Positions 36,290 to 45,878 of a stretch of 64,000 bases of DNA are shown here, one piece after another. Position numbers and translations under genes: made by a program. Position 1 is the stretch's first letter, and each line of letters starts with the position of its first letter. The notes beneath the pieces are model-generated. The model was given only the letters and a program-made list of their open reading frames with translations. It had not been told where the DNA came from and made no database searches. Source of the stretch: Bradyrhizobium sp. LMTR 3 (GTDB lineage Bacteria > Pseudomonadota > Alphaproteobacteria > Rhizobiales > Xanthobacteraceae); NCBI RefSeq assembly GCF_001693485.1, contig NZ_MAXC01000053.1:62001-126000 (forward strand). Reading direction: 5' to 3'.

Positions 36290-37270
36290 CTGGAGCACAA
36301 TAAGGGCACATCGACGACAGAGACAGGCGCACTCGCATGAAGCTTTCGAGCGCCTGACGCGTTCGGGGCATGGCATGGATTTGTTCGACGTTGATGCCCC
36401 TGATCCGAGCGTGGGATGGCAGAATCTCAACGCAGCGAAGAGCCAGACAGAAGCTTGGATCAAGGCGCAGCTTGAGCGGCTTTGGATTTATTGTGACTCC
36501 CACGCCGAACAACTATTTCGCTCTGAGTTTGCAAGGCAGCCAGATCCCGTTTGTGGGAGATGTATTTAACCGCCGCCATTTGGTGCGTGCTCGCAAGAAA
36601 CTTCTCGAAATGAAATTGCGCGCTGCCGCAACGGAGATAAGGGGCCCGACATCGGAATTCGCAAAGGAAGCGAATAATCTGGATTGAGGCAATCGCGCCG
36701 GCGCGCGGGATCAAGACAATCTAGTCCAAGTGCCGGAACTCTTACCCGCCGGGACCAGCAAACGCCTTCTGCGGGCAGCTCCCCGACGCGAAGTCGAGTT
36801 GCGGATTACGAGCGCGCTCTACAAGACGGCCATGGTCTTGCGACGCTATCGGACCGACGGCATCATGCCCGAGGGCCTCGTGTATAGTCGCGGGTCTCGG
36901 CAGCGCAATTCGGACTGCAGGCAGTGACTGGGGCATGCCTTACGCAGTTTCAGCGGTTTATCCCTGCGGCGAGAGCAATTTTCTATCGACCGCGAGACGA
37001 TGAACGTAGTTGATCGTAGGTTTACGTTCAGCGGTGAAATCGCACGAGCCGTAAAGCCGGGTAAGGCTATCCCGCGGACGGCGTTCCAGGGCGACTACTT
37101 CAAGGATATTTCAGGTATCATCTGGTCGCGAAGCACGATTGGAAACTTCTCGAACTTCAACCACGACATCGTTTATGTACATAATCAGAAAGCCGATCGG
37201 CCTATCCTGCGAGGATGGGAGCGAGCAAGAATATTACCCGCTCCCGGCAGCAAATGCGCTCCATGTTCGT
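36290..37270 (+). pseudogene. uncharacterised ~300-aa protein, multiple frameshifts
   Basis: Successive plus-strand frames read as one protein: MDLFDVDAPDPSVGWQNLNA, SQTEAWIKAQLERLW, then MYLTAAIWC, RIIWIEAIAPARGI, RREVELRITSALYKTAMVLR, GMPYAVSAVYPCGE, NVVDRRFTFSGEIARAVK, PRTAFQGDYFKDISGIIWSR and NFNHDIVYVHNQKADRP. The GPD-I-RKG to IWIEAIAP arrangement loosely recalls a restriction-endonuclease-like core, but the lysine of PD-(D/E)xK is not seen. It sits 55 bp from the tRNA fragment and was probably cargo of the integrated element. Confidence 0.5.
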
Positions 37271-37538
37271 CGCCGCGATTGTTCTGCCGTCCGTATTCGG
37301 CCAGATATTCATGAGCGCATCTCCTGTCCCGGGATCTCGAGGGCGATTGCACGCAGGTGCTGCGTCGCCAGTTTCAGGTAAGGAATCGTTGCCCTCCGTT
37401 GAACGATGGCCCAAGGCGTCTCCGATCACTTACCAGGACCGATGCCCGCAGCACGCTGAGCGCACATGCATGGCGGAAGACGTGCGGGCCTAGGACTAGG
37501 GGACTTTTTGAAGACTATGCTAAGCGGACAACACGGGC

Positions 37539-37994
37539 TCATATCATGCGACGAAGCCGGGGGCCGACTTCCTCGAAGCGGTTGCGCAGGTAGAAGTCGA
37601 GGGTGCGCTTCCATTTCGGCTGTCGCGGTGCTCCGACCTCCAGCCGCTTCCATCCCCGCGCGCGTCCTTCCGCCAGAGCGACAGCGATCAGATGAGGCGC
37701 AATGCCCTGCGATCTCATGTCGGGGCGAACATAAAGCTCCGAGATTGCTCCGAACTTGCCGCCCGCGTAGATCGCAGTGCATTCGTTTAGAACCATGACG
37801 CCAACCGGCTCGTTGTCTGCGCAGGCGATCACCGCGACGACGCTGATATCCGCAAGGACTGTCTCTGCGTTTTGCGTGACGATTTCGATCCCGGGGGCCT
37901 TCCCATCTGAGAGCTCGTCGAGGAGAGCATAAACGAAGCGAGCGACGGTTGCGGCATCTGTGACTTCGGCGCGGCGTGTGGATATGGTCGGCAT
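37539..37994 (-). CDS. GNAT family N-acetyltransferase (copy 1)
   Basis: 151 residues from ATG 37994 with GGAGAG upstream. The GNAT core includes EPVGVMVLNECTAIYAGGKF, GAISELYVRPDMRSQGIAPH (the acetyl-CoA loop R-S-Q-G-I-A) and LEVGAPRQPKWKRTLDFYLR. The substrate is unknown. A second gene with the same LEVGAPRQ signature and overall layout lies at 43500-44072, so this is a duplicated accessory family. Confidence 0.85.
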   Translation of the reverse strand: MPTISTRRAEVTDAATVARFVYALLDELSDGKAPGIEIVTQNAETVLADISVVAVIACADNEPVGVMVLNECTAIYAGGKFGAISELYVRPDMRSQGIAPHLIAVALAEGRARGWKRLEVGAPRQPKWKRTLDFYLRNRFEEVGPRLRRMI

Positions 37995-38268
37995 ATTTCT
38001 CTCCTGCCTGCTCTGCATCGGCCTTGAATCATTCTGCGCCACAAGTGTCAACGCGACATTTGTGATCCGCTAGACAAGGAAAAGGCTAGCTGAGATTCGC
38101 GAACACCTCAGACCAGAGCCAGTTGACGCTTCCCATGCGCCTGGACCAGCCTCCCAATCAGCTGATGTCTATTGTGTAGGTCTTGGCTATATGAGAACGC
38201 CGTGATGACCCGCGATTTCAGCTGTCAATCGGCGTCCACGATTGCATTTCGATCCCAACGAATGGCTT

Positions 38269-38505
38269 TCACGTCGCGCACGCCTTGATCACGAAGCTGA
38301 AGCTCGCCTCCAAGATTGGGCCGTGATCATCGCGAACTTCAACTGCCATGCGGTGCTGCGGCCTGCCTCTGACCCATTCGCGGGCCATCTCCGAGAGTGC
38401 AGTGGTCGCCTCTTCCCGCGCCGACTCAATGTTCGACAGCTCCGCACCTTCATTATCGCGGATGAAGTGGCTGCCGTCGCGGATATCAAAATAGTACCTC
38501 TTCAT
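38269..38505 (-). CDS. DUF6894 family small protein (copy 1)
   Basis: 78 residues: MKRYYFDIRDGSHFIRDNEG, then ELSNIESAREEATTALSEMA and VEVRDDHGPILEASFSF. This short-strand, helix, strand pattern defines a small protein family very common in Bradyrhizobium. The function is unknown. A relative lies at 56175. Confidence 0.75.
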   Translation of the reverse strand: MKRYYFDIRDGSHFIRDNEGAELSNIESAREEATTALSEMAREWVRGRPQHRMAVEVRDDHGPILEASFSFVIKACAT

Positions 38506-38801
38506 CGGCGACTCACGAGGCGCGCCGTCGAACAGATCTTGCAGCTCCAGATCGAACTTGCAGCTCTAGATCCATCTTGCGGCCGCCTTTGAGGGGCTGC
38601 TGCATAGCCCACCGCCTCAAATCGAAACAGCCAGCGGCGGTCTCGTTCCCGGCGTGCCTTAACGCGGTCCAGGCACTTCTTGGAACACAGCGTCGCCCGC
38701 CATGAGCAGTACCTGATCAGGCCAAACTTTCTGTCACAGACGGCGCAGCTTGCCGCCGCTGGGCGACACTCAAAGCGTTCGTGGCCATCGCGCATCCTCA
38801 T
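38502..38801 (-). CDS. small Cys-rich (zinc-ribbon-like) protein
   Basis: 99 residues from ATG 38801. Two Cys pairs, SCAVCDRKFGLIRYCSW and LCSKKCLDRVKARRERDRR, resemble a treble-clef or zinc-ribbon. The last 20 residues (after PQDGSRA) look like read-through past a lost stop. It overlaps the DUF6894 start by 4 bases. Similar short proteins occur in Bradyrhizobium genomes; the role is unknown. Confidence 0.45.
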   Translation of the reverse strand: MRMRDGHERFECRPAAASCAVCDRKFGLIRYCSWRATLCSKKCLDRVKARRERDRRWLFRFEAVGYAAAPQRRPQDGSRAASSIWSCKICSTARLVSRR

Positions 38802-39934
38802 CTTCTTTGTGGCCCCACCCTGGTAGTGGAACTCCGGAGTCGCTGAGTCACTGTGCGTGCACAGGTGAAGTTCAGCTCCAAGATCGTAGTGATCCGCCAA
38901 TCTTGCGGCAGGTAAGTGCGGGGAGCGAAGAGCTTGACTCTCATGTGCAGCATCTCGAACAACGTCGCGCTCGGCATCCGACGGAAAGTTGTTGCTGCGT
39001 GCGCTCATTCGGCTTGAGTTTTCATCCGGGCGACCGGACCGAGCCCTCCGGCCGGGCACTGTCCACAAAGGAAGACTTACCTCGTCATGAAGAAGAAAAT
39101 TAGCCAATTTCTGCTGGGCACCGCACATATCAGGCGAATTTTCATATTTCGCGCTGAAGTTCATCGAAGAAATCGACCGCATCGATACGCTACGCAATCG
39201 CCACTGGTGACGCCAATACCAATTTCGGAGTGATTAGTATCGGATTGGAATGAATGCGCGTGCGGCCGACCGAAGCTCGACGGCATGAATATCCGTAAGT
39301 GGGAGTCGCGGGAAATTGACCGAGGACCTCGCAACATCCGCGTGGATGACGATCTGCCCGCATTAGCGCCGCTCAAGACACCCGTCGTGCGAACCCGCTT
39401 ACTGAGGTCAAGACTGGAGATGATCGCCCCTTCCTCAACGAAGACTGCGGAATGCGCTGCACCTGCCCCAACCAGCTCGAGTTCGCGCAAACTTTTGACA
39501 TCGCCCCGCAGAGCGAGATCGGTAGGCCGCTGATAAAGCGCGCTCCACATTGTGCTCATTGTCAGCGTTGTACGCTGCCGCCATGGCGTCACAGTCATCT
39601 GCACTCACCTTTCGCATCTTTTTCAACGATCCTGAATGGCCTTCCGATTTCGATCATCGGAAAGTGCAGTTTCCGAAGCGTTCCGGCCGCGACCTGACGG
39701 CGCTATCGTCTCTAGACGCGTCTCGAGTTCGAGCATTGTCTGTTCCTCGTTCAGGCTCCCTTGGGCACGTCCACGCTGCAGCCTGGATGTCGGTCATAGG
39801 CCGGGAGCGCGAACGCGCACAGTATCCAACCGCATACCGAAAGTTCGGAACCCTCGGTCGGACCCTCCGTTGCGCGTCCGCTCATGACCGCCGGCCTTTT
39901 GCATTTCCGACGGCCGCGAAGGGCGTGGCCGATA
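38802..39934. other. unidentified accessory stretch
   Basis: A minus-strand frame starting near 39626 (MKKMRKVSADDCDAMAAAYN) and continuing in shifted frames (RELELVGAGAAHSAVFVEEG) could be a decayed gene. The rest shows nothing recognisable. Confidence 0.3.
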
Positions 39935-40300
39935 ACCGAGGGAAGAACCCCAACGACCGACAACACCGAGACCGCAACAGTCCGCAGCTTGAACGACAGC
40001 TTTCGCCAGACCCTTGTCTTCAGCGGCACCGTCCTCCTGAAACAGGGGCACCAGCCTGTCATGGCAGCGCTAGGCCGAGCTGCTTGAGCTCGTGCGCAAG
40101 TTCGATCGGTTTACTCGAGGCAACGATCGTAAGGTGAGCTCGACTTCGGTTCTATCGATCTCGGCTCAGACCGCTACTTCTTCAAGATCGACTACCACGA
40201 CCTGTCGCGTACAGCTGGTTCGCCGGATCCGGCCCACTCGGCAGTTACTCAGCGCGTGATGACGATCATGCGGTCCGACGAGTACTGGGTGCTCGCGGTC
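39935..40300 (+). pseudogene. DUF3768-like protein, frameshifted
   Basis: Plus-strand frames give TATVRSLNDSFRQTL, then after shifts DFGSIDLGSDRYFFKIDYHD, LSRTAGSPDPAHSAVTQRVM and TIMRSDEYWV. This is the DUF3768 pattern seen in small proteins of rhizobial plasmids and islands. At least one shift separates the two halves near 40070-40135. A terminator follows. Confidence 0.6.
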
Positions 40301-40314
40301 CCATCAAAGAAAAG

Positions 40315-40347
40315 GCCCCGCTGACGAGCGGGGCTGACGGTTTTGTC
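40315..40347 (+). terminator. hairpin terminator after the DUF3768-like relic
   Basis: The stem GCCCCGCT / AGCGGGGC has a 4-base loop and is followed by TGACGGTTTTG. On the other strand it does not serve the Fic gene, which ends at 40511. Confidence 0.6.
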
Positions 40348-40510
40348 ACCAGATGCAGCATATCGTCCTTGCTCTATCACTAAGCCGGCCGCCAGAGAGG
40401 CTCGCAACGGCCGTCGCGGGAATCGACTTCAGATTGTCGGCTTCTGCTGTCCCGAGTTTTTTGTTCGATCGGCTGCACAATCAGCGACATAGGGATTTTG
40501 TCGCGAAAGC

Positions 40511-42079
40511 TTACGGGGCGTGATTTTGCTCGTTTGAGCTATCTTCAAACCCTTCGAATGCATCCCGGACAACGGCCTCGATGCTGGCAACCTCATCGTC
40601 CGTTAGCTTCTGGAATTCGCGTTCTCTTCTTTTCTTGGGAAGCGCGCCCTTGTTCTGCCGGATGAACAGAAGCAGGTCGTCTGCAAGGCGATCCGGCATT
40701 TCAACCGTGTCCATGATTTTGCGGCGGGCTTCGTCGTGACGGCGCAGATAATCGATTTCGTGCGGCAGATCGTGCTCCACCGTTCTCTTGACGCACTGAT
40801 ACAAAAATTCCGCTTCGTCGGTGCAATCGAAATAGCGGTAGAGGTCCGCGGTATCGTTCAGCACTTCGACATTCCTGTCCGCTGTCGGTTTCCAGTCGAT
40901 AAAGTCCATCAAGGGCCGGGAATGGGACTGTAGGGTAGTGCGGTAGTCATCAATCCGGTCGAGCATGACGGACGATACCGGAAACACCATGCCTGGCGGC
41001 GTGAATTTCCGCTCCGCCAGAACATGGTGGATGAGGCAGCGATGCAGGCGTCCGTTGCCGTCCTGAAGCGGATGGACATAGACAAACCCGAAAGCTGTGC
41101 TTGCCGCCTGTAGAACGGCATCAATCCCGTCATCGCGCATACGCGCGTTAGCGTCGATCAGGCCTTTCATGAGGCTGTTCAGGTCGTCGGGTCTGGCGCC
41201 GATGAACTCAGGCAGCGGATTATTCTCATGGTCTCGCTCACCCAGAAAAACGCCATCTGGCCGAAGGCCTGGATGAACGAGCCGGATGTCTTCGATGAGG
41301 ACCCCATGTAGCCGCACGATCTCTTCAAGGGTCAGAGCATGCTTGCCTGCCTGCACGACAGCGCGTCCCCACCGCTCCAGCCGGTTCCTGGGCGGGCGTT
41401 CGCCTTCGATCTCGAAGCTGGCGCGGCTATCGGCGAGCAACAGAAAACTCGCGGCGCGGGAGACCACATGGCCGCCGGTACGCCCGACGGTTTCGCGGGC
41501 CTTTTCCGCAAGGCCACTCTCTGTGAGGGCAACAAGCGCGGAAGTCCTTCGGATGAAGGGGCTGAAATCTTTCGTCCCGAGCAGATTGTCGCGAACGCGG
41601 TGCCGTTTTGACAGCTTGGGCTTGCCTGTGAAGTAAGCCTTCGGGTCGAACAAATCGACAGCTGCGACGTTCGGGGTATCCGGAATGTCGAGCGTCTCAC
41701 CAGTCAGCATTTCATAGAGGAACCAGACCCGGCGCGCGAGTACACCGGTTGGTGCCGCCGTGACGAAGTCACGGATTTCTGCGTTCGGGACTGCCTTGAA
41801 CACGCGCTTGAGCACGAGGAGATCGAGGTCCTCGTGGCGCAGGGCAAAGGTGAGGTGATCTGCAAAATTGTCGCCGGGCCAATATCGCTTGTCGAACAGC
41901 CGCCAGTCGCCTTCATCCCGGTGGCTGCCACGGATATGCTTTTCCGACACGGCGCTAGGCCGACGGACGGGTGCCGCAACCGACAGCGTCTGGACCAATG
42001 CGGACAGCCCGATGAGTTGGGCCTCGGTAGGCAGTTCCTTGTCCTGGAAAGCCTTTGTCTCCGCTAAGTTCAGCTGCAT
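40511..42079 (-). CDS. Fic domain protein (AMP-transferase) with inhibitory helix
   Basis: 522 residues. The catalytic Fic motif is HPLQDGNGRLHR (His about residue 336). The inhibitory motif (S/T)xxxE(G/N) occurs as SFEIEG (about 221-226), which places it among class II Fic proteins that restrain themselves. Such enzymes transfer AMP or related groups to target proteins; some work as toxins. The N-terminal 200 residues are helical and unassigned. The C-terminal part includes a predicted long helix. The upstream region carries five GTCGAA repeats that may be an operator. Confidence 0.92.
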   Translation of the reverse strand: MQLNLAETKAFQDKELPTEAQLIGLSALVQTLSVAAPVRRPSAVSEKHIRGSHRDEGDWRLFDKRYWPGDNFADHLTFALRHEDLDLLVLKRVFKAVPNAEIRDFVTAAPTGVLARRVWFLYEMLTGETLDIPDTPNVAAVDLFDPKAYFTGKPKLSKRHRVRDNLLGTKDFSPFIRRTSALVALTESGLAEKARETVGRTGGHVVSRAASFLLLADSRASFEIEGERPPRNRLERWGRAVVQAGKHALTLEEIVRLHGVLIEDIRLVHPGLRPDGVFLGERDHENNPLPEFIGARPDDLNSLMKGLIDANARMRDDGIDAVLQAASTAFGFVYVHPLQDGNGRLHRCLIHHVLAERKFTPPGMVFPVSSVMLDRIDDYRTTLQSHSRPLMDFIDWKPTADRNVEVLNDTADLYRYFDCTDEAEFLYQCVKRTVEHDLPHEIDYLRRHDEARRKIMDTVEMPDRLADDLLLFIRQNKGALPKKRREREFQKLTDDEVASIEAVVRDAFEGFEDSSNEQNHAP

Positions 42080-42080
42080 A

Positions 42081-42216
42081 GTCGAAAATCCATATTGAGA
42101 GTCGAATTATGCCACAAAAATGGTGATATCGTCGAATACCACCTACCGGCGTGCAGGTCGAAAATCAATCCAATTTGTCGTTTTGTGGGTCAAAGTGATC
42201 CGAAATGTCGAAAATC
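42081..42216. repeat. GTCGAA direct repeats upstream of fic
   Basis: GTCGAA occurs at 42081, 42101, 42131, 42157 and 42207. Three copies extend to GTCGAAAATC (42081, 42157, 42207), and the last two continue with a CCAATT 4-5 bases later. All lie within 140 bp upstream of the fic start codon. A regulator-binding role is inferred. Confidence 0.6.
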
Positions 42217-42254
42217 GGGCCAATTGGCACAGTTTATCAAAAAGAGATGGCTCC

Positions 42255-42785
42255 ATGAGCGAGGGCTGGACATCCTTGCTTCACTCCCGGCTAGCAATGG
42301 ATCCGCCTCGAACTTGGCCCTTCGTGCTAAGCCTCGCTGAGCAAAAAGCGGCCATCCTCAACCTGCAATTCATGCCCGGCCTCGTCCTCGACGAGGAAGT
42401 GAAAATCCCTCACGCGGCTCGTTTCAAGCATCCTCGGCATGTCCGAAAACTGGCCGCGCATGACTTCCAGCGACAGAAAGATGCTCCGCCTCAAAGAGAT
42501 GGCTCGCGTCCGGAAATTTTGTCTCGGCAATCCGCTTCACCTCTTCGTGTTCAACTTGCGCTCGTCGCCCAGATACACAGTCATCCCGGTCGGGCCTATC
42601 ATTCCAGCACGGACGATGCGTACGCGATCGCCACGACGGTGGGATGCCTATCATTGGTCATACCGGATGTTGCGCGAGCGCCCTTCGATCTCGCGAACAT
42701 TGCATCATACCGGCTCGACCGAGCCGGCGTATGGCGAGCCCTGACCGTCGGTCAGGTTTCGCGGATGATTTCGATTAAGGATTGA
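42255..42785 (+). pseudogene. JAMM/Mov34-type metalloprotease remnant
   Basis: The frame is open for 176 codons. The start (MSEGWTSLLHSRLAMDPPRT, WPFVLSLAEQ) and the end are coherent. The end has the JAMM zinc motif as VAQIHSHPGRAYHSSTDD (His-x-His, then Ser-x-x-Asp), followed by LSLVIPDVARAPFDL. The middle is compositionally unlike coding sequence, and the Glu-containing strand of a JAMM domain is not seen, so a piece is probably lost. JAMM enzymes remove ubiquitin-like modifiers; in bacteria they accompany ThiF-like E1 proteins. Confidence 0.6.
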
Positions 42786-42794
42786 ACGGTGGCC

Positions 42795-43090
42795 ATGGCC
42801 AACTTCATGGACCGCGCGGCGTCGGCGGCGTCGCGGGTGTTGACCAATTTCAAGATGTCGGCGTTCGAGGAAAGGCTTACGGCCCAGGTGATCGGAGTGG
42901 CGTTCGACGGCGCAGCCGTGAAGTCGCCGGAAGGCGGCGTCCGCCTGGATATGATCATCAGGTTGTTGACCCGTCTCTACCGTCGATTGCGCTGCGGCCG
43001 CTCGATTCAAAGGCGAAGGATCACGTTCCCGCGCTCGAGTTCCTGGCGAAGTCCATCAATCCCGAGATCGAGCCCGCCAAGATCACGTAA
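42795..43090 (+). pseudogene. N-terminal part of a possible ThiF/E1-like protein
   Basis: MANFMDRAASAASRVLTNFK is followed by VAFDGAAVKSPEGGVRLDMI in one frame, and after a shift near 42970 by IALRPLDSKAKDHVPALEFL in another, with a stop at 43088. It lies 9 bases after the JAMM relic on the same strand. The sequence resembles the N-terminal region of bacterial ThiF-family adenylyltransferases that neighbour JAMM genes. The nucleotide-binding core is absent. Confidence 0.4.
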
Positions 43091-43499
43091 TTTGCTCTCC
43101 AGTGGGATGGGACTGCGGGGGGCGATAATGAGGTAACTAAGCATGGCGACTCGAAGAGAACTGACGGCCGCTGTGGGGCAGCGCTACAGAGAGGAGAGCC
43201 GCGAGGAGAAGGTGATCAAGAGGCTCGCCATCGGCGTTCGCTTCCGCCGAACCTTTAGAGCTACCGTGACTTTCGAGAAACGGCCCGCTCGTAAGCCGTC
43301 CGTCCGGACGCCCTCGGATACTGGCGAGCGTTGGCCGGCGCGCTGCGCGGCGCAGGGGTTCATGTCCCCTTTCGAACTGAGCAAGCGGATCGGTTCACTC
43401 AGGTCGAGGGGTTGGTATGCGCATGCTGCTACGCCGATGCTCTCACACCTGGCGTCACAAACTTCATCGCGGGTCAATCGGGCGCCGGCAAATCGACGC
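43091..43499 (+). pseudogene. transposase-like start and P-loop fragment
   Basis: At 43143 a frame starts MATRRELTAAVGQRYREESR, which resembles the first residues of a common rhizobial integrase-type transposase, and then loses similarity. Another frame near 43465-43560 reads TNFIAGQSGAGKSTLMQTLQ, a Walker A motif of an ABC-type ATPase. The two pieces do not form one gene. Confidence 0.35.
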
Positions 43500-44072
43500 T
43501 CATGCAAACCCTGCAGCAGATGAATCCGAGACACGGCGGTATCGGCCGCGTTGCCGCCGAGGATCTAACCGCGGATCGCCCGCAGGATTGCCTTGCGCAC
43601 GTGGGCTAGCTAGGCCGTGCAACGGCAACTTGAGGCGTGGGCCGATCTCTGCAAAACCGGCCTTCAAGTACAATGCTGAGTTGGGGCTGCGGCTCCACAT
43701 CAGCTGCCTCGGCGCTCCCACTTCAAGTTGGCCCCAGCCTTTTACCGTTCCCAGGCCCACGGCAGCCTCAATAAGGTGCATCGCGACCCCAGACGATCGC
43801 TGATCCGGCACCACGTAGAGTTCGGTGATAATGCCGTAGGTTCCGCGCGCAAAAAGCGCAGCGCTTTCCGACACCATGATGATACCGACAGGACGTTCCT
43901 CGGTGAAGGCGAGAAACCCATAGACGCGCTCTTTCATGACGAGAAGGTCGGCAACCAGCTGGGTATCTAATCCGGCCTGCGCTTGGCCAGCCCCAAGTTC
44001 GGCAAGTAGGGCAGCAACCATTTGGGTCACCGTTGTGGCGTCGTCGACAGACACTTCACGCGTGGTCACCAT
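43500..44072 (-). CDS. GNAT family N-acetyltransferase (copy 2)
   Basis: 190 residues from ATG 44072, preceded by GGAGGAGG. GNAT core: EERPVGIIMVSESAALFARG, ITELYVVPDQRSSGVAMHLI and QLEVGAPRQLMWSRSPNSAL. It parallels the protein at 37539. That copy ends at GPRLRRMI, while this one runs about 40 residues past GPRLKLP into Arg/Pro-rich sequence, so the original stop seems lost through a rearrangement with the fragments at 43091-43560. Confidence 0.75.
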   Translation of the reverse strand: MVTTREVSVDDATTVTQMVAALLAELGAGQAQAGLDTQLVADLLVMKERVYGFLAFTEERPVGIIMVSESAALFARGTYGIITELYVVPDQRSSGVAMHLIEAAVGLGTVKGWGQLEVGAPRQLMWSRSPNSALYLKAGFAEIGPRLKLPLHGLASPRAQGNPAGDPRLDPRRQRGRYRRVSDSSAAGFA

Positions 44073-44184
44073 GTCACATCCTCCTCCAAGCTCAACGTAC
44101 CACGTAGTAGCATCGGGGCAGCGAGGCTGCCGCAGCATCCGACCCAAAGCAGATATGCTGCGATCTTGAAGCTCAAATGACGCT

Positions 44185-44640
44185 TTAGCTCACACCATTG
44201 GTGAGGTGATAAAGTCTTCGTGTCGATGGCAGCTGAAATAATCGCCAGAAAAATCGAAGATAACCTGCCGGCAAGATTGTCATGGTCATACGGAGCGCTC
44301 TTTCTTCTTTGGACCTGGGTGTCGCCCCCATTGAACCGCGTCTGAATGAGTACGGCCAGCCCTGAGTTCCATGGGCCGGTGGGATGGCAGCGATGATTTT
44401 GAGCTTTTCAGTTGCTGCGAGTAGCGCGTGCGAGAAGCTGACCGATTCGTGCTGCATGTCGGCGCCATAGCCAGCGGTGAAACGGATTTGGGTCAAGGCG
44501 TAGTCGAAGCCGGCCTTCTCGGCGATCTGGGTGCGCTTTCAATTGTAGTCGATCTCCCAGCTGGTGCGTTGCTCAATCGACGAAACAACGGGGCCGCCCG
44601 GACACATTCGGCATCCGATAGGCGAATTTGATAGGATCGT
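44185..44640 (-). pseudogene. LLM-class flavin monooxygenase (dimethylsulfone/alkanesulfonate type), N-terminal fragment
   Basis: Frames on the minus strand read VKFAYRMPNVSG, then EQRTSWEIDYN, then ALTQIRFTAGYGADMQHESV and SFSHALLAATEKLKIIAAI. This is the N-terminal third of luciferase-like sulfonate or sulfone monooxygenases. Shifts break it near 44550 and 44380 and the catalytic remainder is missing. Confidence 0.65.
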
Positions 44641-45123
44641 TATCGTGGTCATCCTGTTTTCCTCGGCAAGCTGGAGTTGGGACGAAGGACGATTGATTGA
44701 AGCGGGCAGCAACTTGCATCACGCCGCTCAGACAAGCGGGTGCGCATCTATTCAAAATCCGACGGCAGGGTACGGCTGTAGAAGCGTTCGCTATCTGCGG
44801 TGTCAGCACGCTGACGCGAAATGGATTAGGTCAACAACACGACGCGCAAATCATACGACGCGGAGGTGTGCGCAGACCGGAGTTGTTGGCTTCGTCGAAG
44901 ACGTCATTCCAGATCATCAGCGTTCCCCTCTCTAAAGCACCACTGATTGACATCGATAGTCTCAGAGAAAGAGCGGCTGCGCGAGTCGAAGACAAGCTAT
45001 TTTTCATCGCAGTCGGAGAACCCGCTTTCCAATACTCACAACCAACGGATCGTTTGTTACCATGCGAGAAAAATATTGCCGGCGACAACTCCGGCGGAGG
45101 GCCGCACTAGGTGGTGTGGACAC

Positions 45124-45477
45124 TTATCGCATCCATAAGATGATGGCCGCGAGGGTGACGACGGCACGGTAGTTGCGGGCGGTCTTTTCGTAGCGGGTTG
45201 CAACGCGGCGGAATTGCTTGAGCTTGGAGAAGCAGCATTCCACGAGATGGCGCTGGGCATAGAGATGCTTGTCGAGCGGATATTTGAGCGCGCGTGACGG
45301 GTTGTTGGGGATGACGGCGAGCGCGCCTTTGGCGGCGATGGCCTGACGCAAGTGATCGGCGTCATAGGCTGCATCGGCCATGACGACCTCGGCAGGTAAG
45401 CCTTCGAGCAAAGCAGCCGCTTGCGGTGCATCGCCCTTCTGTCCTGCCGTGAGCGTGAAGCGCACAGGACATCCCAA
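45124..45477 (-). CDS. IS5-family transposase, second frame (C-terminal part)
   Basis: GCPVRFTLTAGQKGDAPQAA is followed by VVMADAAYDADHLRQAIAAK (second catalytic Asp), KYPLDKHLYAQRHLVECCFS (catalytic Glu) and KLKQFRRVATRYEKTARNYR. It has no ATG of its own and is expected to be made by frameshifting from the upstream frame, as is usual in this IS group. Confidence 0.85.
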   Translation of the reverse strand: MGCPVRFTLTAGQKGDAPQAAALLEGLPAEVVMADAAYDADHLRQAIAAKGALAVIPNNPSRALKYPLDKHLYAQRHLVECCFSKLKQFRRVATRYEKTARNYRAVVTLAAIILWMR

Positions 45478-45506
45478 GCCACGGACGGCCAGATGGATCT
45501 TGGTGC

Positions 45507-45878
45507 TCAGGCCGCCGCGCGAGCGGCCGAGCGCCTGATCTTCAGACCCCCTTTTTTGGCCCCGGCAGCGTGCTGGTGGGCTCGGACGATGGTGGAATCG
45601 ACGATCAGATATTCGAAGTCCGGATCATCGGACATCGCCTCGAAGATCCGCCACCAAACATCCTTGATGCTCCATCGACTGAAGCGCCGGAACACGCTGT
45701 TCCAATCCCCAAAGACTTCCGGAAGATCACGCCAGGGAGCGCCCGTGCGCACGATCCACAGCACACCTTCCACGAACATCCGGTTGTCGCGGCCGGTGGA
45801 GCCCTTCTGGTCAGGCCGGCCTATGATCAGCGGCGCCATCCGCTCCCACGCCGCGTCGCTCAAGACCAATCGATCCAT
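45507..45878 (-). CDS. IS5-family transposase, first frame (N-terminal part)
   Basis: 123 residues from ATG 45878. MDRLVLSDAAWERMAPLI begins the DUF4096-type N-domain, followed by RMFVEGVLWIVRTGAPWRDL, GDWNSVFRRFSRWSIKDVWW and YLIVDSTIVRAHQHAAGAKK, with the first catalytic Asp in VDSTIVRAHQ. It overlaps the second frame's coding region. Confidence 0.87.
   Translation of the reverse strand: MDRLVLSDAAWERMAPLIIGRPDQKGSTGRDNRMFVEGVLWIVRTGAPWRDLPEVFGDWNSVFRRFSRWSIKDVWWRIFEAMSDDPDFEYLIVDSTIVRAHQHAAGAKKGGLKIRRSAARAAA

Noticed and set aside
39550..40137. 195-codon plus-strand frame as a gene
   Set aside because: It runs through the DUF3768-like relic in a different frame and shows no protein-like segments.
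43465..43610. GQSGAGKSTLMQTLQ as an ABC transporter gene
   Set aside because: Only the Walker A motif is present. There is no signature motif or Walker B, and the frame ends after about 45 residues.
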